Assembly (NCBI GenBank): GCA_030619925.1
Contig: JAUXAL010000043.1
Location: 1 to 36,172, forward strand
DNA from: Phycisphaerae bacterium
GTDB taxonomy: Bacteria; Planctomycetota; Phycisphaerae; Sedimentisphaerales; Anaerobacaceae
DNA: 36,172 nt
Direction of reading: 5' to 3'
Made by a program: the position numbers and the translations under genes
The notes under the pieces: generated by a model
Database searches by the model: none
The model's input: only the letters and a program-made list of their open reading frames with translations
What the model was told of the DNA's origin: nothing
Part shown: positions 30,476-36,172 of the stretch, one piece after another
Layout: the number at the start of each line of letters is the position of its first letter
Position numbering within the stretch: position 1 is the stretch's first letter

Positions 30476-31651
30476 ATGAAACTCAACCGAAAATTGAAGA
30501 TGGGAATGGTTGGTGGCGGGCCGGGAGCGTTTATAGGTGAGGTACACCGCAAGGCATCTCGCATGGACGGCGGCATCGAGCTTGTCGCCGGGGCGTTTGA
30601 TATTAACCCGCGCAAATCAAAGCAAATGGGACGGGAGCTGGGCCTCAATCCCAGGCGGGTCTACGGCACTTACAACCAGATGATCGAGCGAGAGCTTAAC
30701 TTAGCCGAGGGCGAGAGGATCGATTTCGTCTCAATTACTACGCCGAACAACTGGCACTTTCCTATTGCCAGGGATTTTCTCAATGCCGGCTTCCACGTGA
30801 TGTGCGAAAAACCAATGACGATTAGCGCCAAAGAGGCCAAAGACTTGCGAAAACTTGTCAAGAAGTCCCGCAGAGTGTTCGGACTCATGCACAATTACAC
30901 CGGTTATCCGATGGTCAAGCTGGCTCGCGATATGGTGCGCTCCGGCGAGATGGGTAAGATTCGCAAGATTGTCGTACAGTATCCGCAGGGCTGGCTGTCT
31001 ACCCCTCTGGAAAGAACGGGCCAGATGCAGGCCGCATGGCGGACCGACCCGAGGCAAAGCGGCGGCGCCGGCTGTATGGGCGACATCGGCACGCACGCCG
31101 AGAATCTCTCCGAATACATAACGGGCTTGAAGATTACCCATGTATGCGCCGACCTGACGACTTTTGTCAAGGGCAGGCGGCTGGACGACGACGGCAACTG
31201 TCTGCTGCGTTTCAACAACGGCGCCAGGGGAGTCCTTCATGCCAGCCAGGTTTCCATCGGTGAGGAGAACAACCTGGTCATCTGGATTTATGGCGAAGAA
31301 AAAGGCCTGGAATGGCACCAGGAGCATCCTAACTACCTGTGCGTAAAGGTCCCCGATGGGCCGGTGCAGGTTTGGTGCCGTGGAAACAATTATGTCGGGG
31401 CGAAAAGCCCTGCGGCAGGTCGTGCAACACGCTTGCCGTCCGGCCATCCTGAAGCTTTCTTTGAGGCCTTCGCTAACACTTACTGCAACTTCGCTGATAC
31501 TGTGCGTGCAAGATTGACCAGGACAAAACCGGACCCGCTGGCACGGGATTTTCCGGATGTTAACGATGGTCTGCGGGGTATGCTCTTTATTGAGACCGTT
31601 TTGGCCAGCACAAAGAGCAGGCAGAAATGGACCGCGTTCAAGAAAGCCTGA
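30476..31651 (+). CDS. Cytosolic Gfo/Idh/MocA family oxidoreductase, first gene of operon
   Basis: The 391-residue protein has no signal. The nucleotide loop is VGGGPGAFIG, the lysine motif is MCEKPMTIS (about 104-112), and GGAGCMGDIGTHAENL (about 198-213) is the canonical D-x-G-x-H catalytic segment of the family. The loop GGGPGAFIG and the length resemble enzymes acting on glycosides or keto-sugars; substrate uncertain. AAAGGAG (30460-30466) precedes the ATG. It is followed after 29 bases by a TIM-barrel gene and then by a second, exported oxidoreductase. A pairing of inside and outside oxidoreductases suggests that a substrate is oxidised in the periplasm and handled further in the cytosol, or the reverse. 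Confidence 0.9.
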   Translation: MKLNRKLKMGMVGGGPGAFIGEVHRKASRMDGGIELVAGAFDINPRKSKQMGRELGLNPRRVYGTYNQMIERELNLAEGERIDFVSITTPNNWHFPIARDFLNAGFHVMCEKPMTISAKEAKDLRKLVKKSRRVFGLMHNYTGYPMVKLARDMVRSGEMGKIRKIVVQYPQGWLSTPLERTGQMQAAWRTDPRQSGGAGCMGDIGTHAENLSEYITGLKITHVCADLTTFVKGRRLDDDGNCLLRFNNGARGVLHASQVSIGEENNLVIWIYGEEKGLEWHQEHPNYLCVKVPDGPVQVWCRGNNYVGAKSPAAGRATRLPSGHPEAFFEAFANTYCNFADTVRARLTRTKPDPLARDFPDVNDGLRGMLFIETVLASTKSRQKWTAFKKA

Positions 31652-31680
31652 AAAAAAAACTTAAATTAGGAGTGCTAAAA

Positions 31681-32625
31681 ATGAAATACCAACAAGAGAT
31701 TTCCCCTCAGCGGGACAAGAAGATGTCTCGGCGTGATTTTGTGGCTTCCGCTGCGGCAGCAGCAGTGGCCATTTCAACGGCGAGCTCTACAGTGCGGGCG
31801 GCAAACCCGTCCAAAAAGTTCAGACTCAAGTATGCGCCGCGTTTTGGTATGTTTGAACAACACGCAGGCAAGGACCCGATCGACCAGCTCAAATTTATGG
31901 CCGACCAGGGCTTTTCGGCAATGTTTGATAACGGCCTGATGAAAAAGGACAAGGACTTGGTAGCTAAGATCGTCAGGGAAACGGACAGATTGGGGATGAC
32001 CATCGGACCGTTCGTCTTACAAGGTATCGGTGGAAAGTCATTTGTCACAAACGACAGGGAAATACGCCGGAACATCATAAAGCAGGTCAAGGACGGAGTC
32101 GAGTTTGCCAAGCGCGCCAACGTCAAATGGGCACTCGTGGTGCCTGGCGCCTATGACCAGGCCCTGGAGTGGGACTATCAGACGGCCAACGTAATCGAGA
32201 ACCTCAAGTATTGCGCCAAAGTATGCGAGCCGTCGGGGCTGGTGATAGTAATTGAGCCTCTCAACGCCTGGACAAATCATCCAGGGCTGTTTTTGACGAA
32301 GATTCCCCAGGCGTATCAGATTTGCAGGGCAGTGGGCAGCCCTTCCTGCAAGATTGTCAACGACCTGTATCACCAGCAGATCACCGAAGGCAACCTTATC
32401 CCCAATATCGATATGGCCTGGGATGAAATCGCCGCTTTTCATTTGGGCGATAACCCCGGCCGCAAGGAGCCAACAACCGGAGAGATCAATTACAAGAATA
32501 TTTTTAAGCATCTCCATAAGAAAGGTTATCGAGGCGTCTTGTGTATGGAACATGGCAACAGCAAACGCGGCAAGGAAGGCGAGAGGGCCGTCATTGAAGC
32601 CTATCGGGCCTGTGACGATTTTTAG
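31681..32625 (+). CDS. Tat-exported hydroxypyruvate-isomerase-like TIM-barrel protein
   Basis: The 314-residue protein starts at the ATG 31681, with AGGAG eight bases upstream. The signal SRRDFVASAAAAAVAISTASSTVRA has twin arginines at 17-18. The rest matches the hydroxypyruvate isomerase group of the xylose-isomerase-like barrel: IVIEPLN (about 195-201), KIVNDLYHQQ (about 225), then FHLGDNPGRKEPTTGEINY (about 257-275) and CMEHGN (about 294). In this group E, D, H and E bind the metal. The Tat signal is unusual for cytosolic Hyi enzymes and points to a different sugar substrate outside the cytoplasm. It lies between two oxidoreductase genes. Confidence 0.9.
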   Translation: MKYQQEISPQRDKKMSRRDFVASAAAAAVAISTASSTVRAANPSKKFRLKYAPRFGMFEQHAGKDPIDQLKFMADQGFSAMFDNGLMKKDKDLVAKIVRETDRLGMTIGPFVLQGIGGKSFVTNDREIRRNIIKQVKDGVEFAKRANVKWALVVPGAYDQALEWDYQTANVIENLKYCAKVCEPSGLVIVIEPLNAWTNHPGLFLTKIPQAYQICRAVGSPSCKIVNDLYHQQITEGNLIPNIDMAWDEIAAFHLGDNPGRKEPTTGEINYKNIFKHLHKKGYRGVLCMEHGNSKRGKEGERAVIEAYRACDDF

Positions 32626-32698
32626 GCCGGTCGCTCTTATAGAGAATTTTGGAGGCGCGTGAACTAATTGAAAGCAATTTAATCGAAAGGGAACATTT

Positions 32699-34003
32699 AT
32701 GAAGAAGAAAGCAGACGAAACAACAGGTCAGGTTTCTCGCAGAGATTTCATTAAGACATCGGCGGCGGCATCGCTCGCGGCTATGGGTGCGGGAACAAAC
32801 CGCATCTTCGCCGCCGGCTCTGGCAAAATCCGCATCGCTCTGATCGGCTGTGGCGGCCGCGGCAATGGAGCTTTGAAAAACTGCACGGAGGCAGGCAAGC
32901 ACATCGGCCGCGAGATAGAAGTCGTTGCGGTCGCCGACTGGTTCAAGTCCAAGGCCGAGAAAACCGGCGAAAGTCACGGCGTCCCGAAACGGCGATGCTT
33001 TAGCGGCGCCGACGCGTATGAGAAGCTCCTCAGGACCAACGCTGACGTCGTGCTGATGGCCACCTCGCCGAATTTCCGCCCGGTGCATTTCGAGGCAGCA
33101 ATCAAAGCGGGCAAGAACGTATTCATGGAAAAGCCCGTTGCTGTCGACCCGCCGGGTGCCCGCAGAGTCATCAAGGCCGGCGAGCTGGCAAAACGCAAAG
33201 GCCTGGCCGTCGTCGCCGGCACACAGCGCCGTCACCAGGCAAAATATCTCCAGACTAAATATGCCGTTGAGCGCGGCGCAATCGGTAAGATCAGAGGCGG
33301 CTGTATCTGGTGGTGTGGTCGTATCCCCTGGATCCACCGACGCAAGCCCGAGTACACCGATGCCGACTACCTGGTGGACAACTGGCTCAATTTCGTCGAA
33401 ATGTCAGGCGACCACATTGTCGAGCAGCACCTTCACAACCTCGACGTCGCCAACTGGTTCATTGGTCATCCGCCGATAAGAGCCATCGGCTTTGGTGGAC
33501 GCGCTCGCCGAGAAACGGGCAACCAGTATGACCTCTTCAGCATCCAATACGACTATGCCGACGACCTTCACATACACAGCATGTGTCGGCAAGTCAGCAA
33601 CTGCTGGAATAGAGTTGCCGAGCACTTTGTCGGCAGCAGAGGTTCGACTTTCGGTGACGGCAGCTCGATGGAGTCCCGCAAGAACGTCGACGTACCGGAC
33701 TTCCCCGAGCACGGAGGTCCTTATGTGCAGGAGCATATCGACCTGCTTAACAGTATTCTCGAGGGCAAGCCTCTCAACGAGACCCGCAACGTTGCCGAAT
33801 CTACGATGACCGCGATCATGGGCCGAATCTCTGCTTATACCGGCCAGGCGATAAGATGGTCGGACGTGGCCGAGAACGAAAAGTCTCAGTGGTACAACTT
33901 TACTCTCAAGCCGACCGCTGAAGACTTCGAGACCGGTAACGCGGTGGCGCCCCCGGACGATGTTATTCCGATACCGGGTTCGCCGTACAAACCGAGACGA
34001 TAG
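32699..34003 (+). CDS. Tat-exported Gfo/Idh/MocA family oxidoreductase, last gene of operon
   Basis: The 434-residue protein has the Tat motif SRRDFIKTS (arginines at 14-15) and hydrophobic stretch to about 36. It has loop LIGCGGRGNGA, FMEKPVAVD for the lysine motif and GTQRRHQ after it. The segment SGDHIVEQHLHNLDVANW replaces the usual D-x-G-x-H with HIVEQHLHNLD, typical of the longer Tat-exported branch common in planctomycetes and Bacteroidota. AAAGGG precedes the ATG; the gap from the TIM-barrel gene is 73 bases. It probably acts on a sugar in the periplasm with prebound cofactor. Confidence 0.9.
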   Translation: MKKKADETTGQVSRRDFIKTSAAASLAAMGAGTNRIFAAGSGKIRIALIGCGGRGNGALKNCTEAGKHIGREIEVVAVADWFKSKAEKTGESHGVPKRRCFSGADAYEKLLRTNADVVLMATSPNFRPVHFEAAIKAGKNVFMEKPVAVDPPGARRVIKAGELAKRKGLAVVAGTQRRHQAKYLQTKYAVERGAIGKIRGGCIWWCGRIPWIHRRKPEYTDADYLVDNWLNFVEMSGDHIVEQHLHNLDVANWFIGHPPIRAIGFGGRARRETGNQYDLFSIQYDYADDLHIHSMCRQVSNCWNRVAEHFVGSRGSTFGDGSSMESRKNVDVPDFPEHGGPYVQEHIDLLNSILEGKPLNETRNVAESTMTAIMGRISAYTGQAIRWSDVAENEKSQWYNFTLKPTAEDFETGNAVAPPDDVIPIPGSPYKPRR

Positions 34004-34139
34004 AACGTTCTCGCTGTCGATGCGGGCGTTGTCCCCGGCAAGGTGAAAGCTCAGGTCTGACGACTGTTGACTATTATTCTGTAACATCTAATTTGCTGGC
34101 GCCGTAAGGTGTCCCCAAGGGAGTGGCAGCCTCAAGCGA

Positions 34140-34157
34140 GTCCCGAAAAATCGGGAC
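34140..34157. repeat. GTCCCGA hairpin after sugar operon
   Basis: GTCCCGA-aaaa-TCGGGAC, a perfect 7-bp stem. It could help to end transcription of the operon, but no T-run follows. Confidence 0.45.
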
Positions 34158-34172
34158 GAGCTTGCCGATGGC

Positions 34173-34200
34173 GTAGAGACGCAAGATTTTGCATCTCTAC
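34173..34200. repeat. GTAGAGA...TCTCTAC inverted repeat
   Basis: Arms GTAGAGA and TCTCTAC with an inner GCAA/TTGC pairing. From memory, close relatives occur as dispersed repeats in several bacterial phyla. Confidence 0.6.
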
Positions 34201-34264
34201 TAGTCTGTGCATTTATCGTGTTACAGACCACTATTTGTCGGTCTGTTGGCTTTTCACGAGCCGA

Positions 34265-35440
34265 TTAGTCTATCTCAACTATTTCTACGAACCGCACCAA
34301 GGCCCCTGCCGTTTGCCGATGCGGCTCGACTGTTCCGACCAGGCCGACCTTGCGGTCTATAAGTCTGCCCAAATTCATCGTCGAGACATAGTTGGCAGGT
34401 AGGGCGTAACAAGCGGTTTTGCCGGATTCGTCAACTATCCGGTAGTGTCCGGGGCCGTAAGTCATGAAAGTCTGTAACCGCCCTACAGCCGCAAATCTAC
34501 CCATATCTTCGACTTCTGCCAGCCTTCTCACACGTGCTTTATCTATCCCCTCCTTAATCTTCTGCAATTGTTTATTCTGAAGCTGAACCTCTTTGCCTAC
34601 TGCCAAAGCCAGCTCAAAACCGTCTATCTGCTTAATCATAAACTCCGCATAGCGTGCAGCTTTGCCGGCCGTCTTGTCGTCGGCAATCGTGACAAGGCCC
34701 CTTTTTATTTTTGTGTAATTCTGCTGGTCCATTGGTTTCGCCTGCTCAGCTTTTATCTGCTTTTCCAGAGCCTGATATTCTTTGAGCCTTACCTCAGCCG
34801 AAACCATCTCCGGTCCAACCACCAGAGTCCCGTTGGGGCCGACCAGAGGAACCTCACCAACCGACTTGAGCGGCTTCGTAAAATCGGTGCTTACCCAAAG
34901 ATAGGCAAAAGCCGGAGGAGCTATTTTATAATAATCGTCCATCTGTTCGCCCAACAACTTGACCTTCTCGCCCCGGTTGAGCTTTCCCTGTAGAGTCGTC
35001 GAATATAACGGCTTTACGTAATCCGAGCCGGCATAGACACGAACACTGTCACCGGTAACAGTCCCGGCAGCAGGATTATTCGGGTCAATCTTGACATACT
35101 GCATTGAAATCCAGGAAAAACTCCCGGCCGGCGGTACAATGCACGACCAGCTAAATTGTCTGTCGACCACTTTTACTTTGTCGCCCTTGTTGAGCTTGCC
35201 GCAGTGGTAATAGTTTGTACCCGGCCCGGAACGAACATAGAGGTCATCGCCCGTTATCTCGGCAACGTAGGGAAAAGATGGCATACCAGCTTCATTAGGC
35301 TCACCGGCCCCGGCAACAGCTTCTTGGGCAAAACCAACCTGACAAATCAAAAATAAAAATCCGAAAATCAAAATTGTGGAATTCCTTATTTTTGCACTTT
35401 GATTTTTGATATTTAATTTTCTTTCGGTGTGAGATTCCAT
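34265..35440 (-). CDS. Secreted protein with two or three bacterial SH3-type domains
   Basis: The 391-residue protein starts at the ATG 35440, with GGGAG about ten bases upstream and a promoter at 35520-35548. The frame stays open up to 35935 but that part translates a dispersed repeat. A signal peptide (KIRNSTILIFGFLFLICQVGFAQ) is followed by SH3-like modules: ITGDDLYVRSGPGTNYYHCGKLNKGDKV, then VTGDSVRVYAGSDYVKPLYSTTLQGKLNRGEKV, both about 55 residues. A helical linker and a C-terminal beta part follow (YGPGHYRIVDESGKTACYALP). SH3-type modules often bind cell-wall or other peptides, so an envelope role is likely. It converges on the sugar operon and stands alone. Confidence 0.8.
   Translation of the reverse strand: MESHTERKLNIKNQSAKIRNSTILIFGFLFLICQVGFAQEAVAGAGEPNEAGMPSFPYVAEITGDDLYVRSGPGTNYYHCGKLNKGDKVKVVDRQFSWSCIVPPAGSFSWISMQYVKIDPNNPAAGTVTGDSVRVYAGSDYVKPLYSTTLQGKLNRGEKVKLLGEQMDDYYKIAPPAFAYLWVSTDFTKPLKSVGEVPLVGPNGTLVVGPEMVSAEVRLKEYQALEKQIKAEQAKPMDQQNYTKIKRGLVTIADDKTAGKAARYAEFMIKQIDGFELALAVGKEVQLQNKQLQKIKEGIDKARVRRLAEVEDMGRFAAVGRLQTFMTYGPGHYRIVDESGKTACYALPANYVSTMNLGRLIDRKVGLVGTVEPHRQTAGALVRFVEIVEID
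35344..35425. repeat. AT-rich imperfect heptamer tract in the signal-peptide region
   Basis: Units such as TTTTTGA, TATTTAA and AAAATCA repeat roughly every 7 bases and encode the N-region and core of the SH3 protein's signal (IKNQSAKIRNST). Periodicity is weaker than in the other tracts. Confidence 0.4.
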
Positions 35441-35519
35441 TCTTCTGTCTCCCAAAAAATAGGTTCCTATTCCCCAGGTCCAGAAACAACCAGACCGCCA
35501 AATAATTCTTTGGCCTTTT

Positions 35520-35548
35520 AAATTAGCACCCGTCCGGTTGGTTGTCAA
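35520..35548 (-). promoter_or_regulatory. Promoter of the SH3-domain gene
   Basis: Minus strand TTGACA (35543-35548), 17 bases, TAATTT (35520-35525); start near 35513 and a leader of about 73 bases. It lies inside the longer open frame and so argues against the upstream start. Confidence 0.45.
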
Positions 35549-35600
35549 CTTTTTTATTGGATTAAATATAGTCGCTCCCGGCGGGATTTTCCAGCAATAC

Positions 35601-35663
35601 CCGTCTTCTGTCTTCTGTCGTCTGTTTTCTGTCTTCTGTCGTCTGTCTTCTGACTTCTGTTTT
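35601..35663. repeat. Heptamer tract (ttctgtc/gtctgtt)
   Basis: About nine units of TTCTGTC and variants in period 7, directly at the end of the dispersed repeat copy. Same unit as at 7330 and 17930. Confidence 0.75.
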
Positions 35664-36001
35664 TGAGATTGGGTTTGATTGGGTTTGTTTTTTCGGAGCC
35701 TGAAGGTGGTTTCATTTTCATAATCCTTTTGTAAAAAAGCGTTTGCGTTCATTTTTTGGCTTTTCGGAAATTGGGTTTGTTTTGGCTTTGTTTTTTTATG
35801 GCCCTTAGCCGCATTTTTCTTCATAATCCTTTGTAAATACACACTTTGCATCAATTTTACTCTTTCGGCAATTGGGTTTGATTGGGTTTGAATTGGGTTT
35901 GTTTTCACCAAGTGTCCAATCGCTTTTATTTTCATAAGACTTTGTTAAAAAGATACTTACGTTCATTTGACTTTTTCGGAAATTGGCTTTGTTTTGCATA
36001 A
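35655..36001 (-). repeat. Dispersed repeat of about 340 bp, copy 2 (inverted)
   Basis: Read on the minus strand it starts ATGCAAAACAAAGCCAAT, like copy 1, and follows it closely, including the block AAAGTGTGTATTTACAAAGG and three GGATTATGAARA-like motifs. The two copies face each other across 31 kb. Confidence 0.8.
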
Positions 36002-36172
36002 TTGACTCACAGGCGCAAAGACACGCTCACAGCAGGCTCTGATGCGGAATAGCGACCCGTCCTCCGCAGTAGCGCAGCTACGGAGGGTGGATTCTTGTTT
36101 AAAGTTATGGATGCTCGTAACGATACTTGCTGTAGAAGCTTGAAGCTTGTTTTTTCGTGTATCCAGTTACCA
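36002..36172. other. Window end without recognised gene; CCTCCG hairpin
   Basis: A hairpin CCTCCG...CGGAGG (36061-36086) with inner GTAGC/GCTAC pairing. The minus strand has an open frame reaching the window edge, but its translation is of repeat type and I do not call a gene. Confidence 0.5.

Noticed and set aside
30731-31447. Minus-strand frame of 238 residues
   Set aside because: Antisense shadow of a Gfo/Idh/MocA gene with complete catalytic motifs.
33404-34087. Minus-strand frame of 227 residues
   Set aside because: Antisense to the exported Gfo/Idh/MocA gene; no ribosome site or motif.
35441-35935. N-terminal extension of the SH3-domain protein
   Set aside because: It translates the dispersed repeat and a heptamer tract; a ribosome site, signal peptide and promoter support the start at 35440.
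36002-36172. Minus-strand open frame reaching the window end
   Set aside because: The peptide is repeat-derived, with no motif, and its continuation cannot be seen.

Overview
The window is a chromosomal segment that most resembles a planctomycete, probably an uncultured member of the Phycisphaerae. This is inferred from gene content, since no rRNA is present. The pointers are a MoxR/DUF58/von Willebrand operon with DUF4159-type, NPCBM/PA14 and large coiled-coil membrane proteins, several Tat-exported Gfo/Idh/MocA oxidoreductases and TIM-barrel isomerases, a DUF6807 (PmoA-like) protein, and abundant degenerate repeats.

Layout. (1) 1-4.6 kb: the tail of an unidentified gene, then a TIR-domain gene (+) convergent with an OLD-family ATPase/TOPRIM nuclease gene (-), a candidate defence locus, then about 1.4 kb without genes but full of repeats, including an orphan consensus promoter. 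(2) 4.6-21 kb: one long minus-strand operon read from a good sigma70-type promoter at 20984-21012. In transcription order it holds a double DUF4159 protein, a MoxR AAA+ ATPase with zinc ribbon, a DUF58 protein, a BatA-like VWA membrane protein, a second VWA membrane protein, a secreted unknown, a 1201-residue membrane/coiled-coil protein and a secreted NPCBM-PA14-PKD protein. Most neighbours overlap by 1-8 bases. It probably makes an envelope-associated chaperone or assembly machine of unknown client. (3) 21.1-27.9 kb: sugar-type catabolic genes, namely Gfo/Idh/MocA plus DUF6807 (-), a divergent Tat-exported TIM-barrel protein (+), and an operon of enolase-superfamily enzyme, TIM-barrel isomerase and cytoplasmic Gfo/Idh/MocA (-). 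(4) 27.9-30.4 kb: an AT-rich island with three small unrecognised genes and a duplicated hairpin-linked motif. (5) 30.5-34 kb: a plus-strand operon of cytoplasmic Gfo/Idh/MocA, Tat-exported hydroxypyruvate-isomerase-like protein and Tat-exported Gfo/Idh/MocA. (6) 34.3-36.2 kb: a secreted SH3-domain protein and further repeats.

The most unusual signal is a family of GC-rich double-hairpin elements of about 45 bp (a CCCGCC-gaag-GGCGGG hairpin, a TGATCA-like centre and a GGCCGGC-gct-GCCGGCC hairpin). They lie in frame inside seven of the eight genes of the MoxR operon (16 copies in coding sequence, 2 beside it), once between the cysteine pairs of the zinc ribbon. I saw no clear full copy in the sugar genes. 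This resembles the Rickettsia palindromic elements in behaviour but not in sequence. A second signal is a set of low-complexity tracts of quite different sequence that all share a 7-base period; some of them code for protein ends. A third is a dispersed repeat of about 340 bp present in inverted orientation at 4.2 and 36.0 kb.
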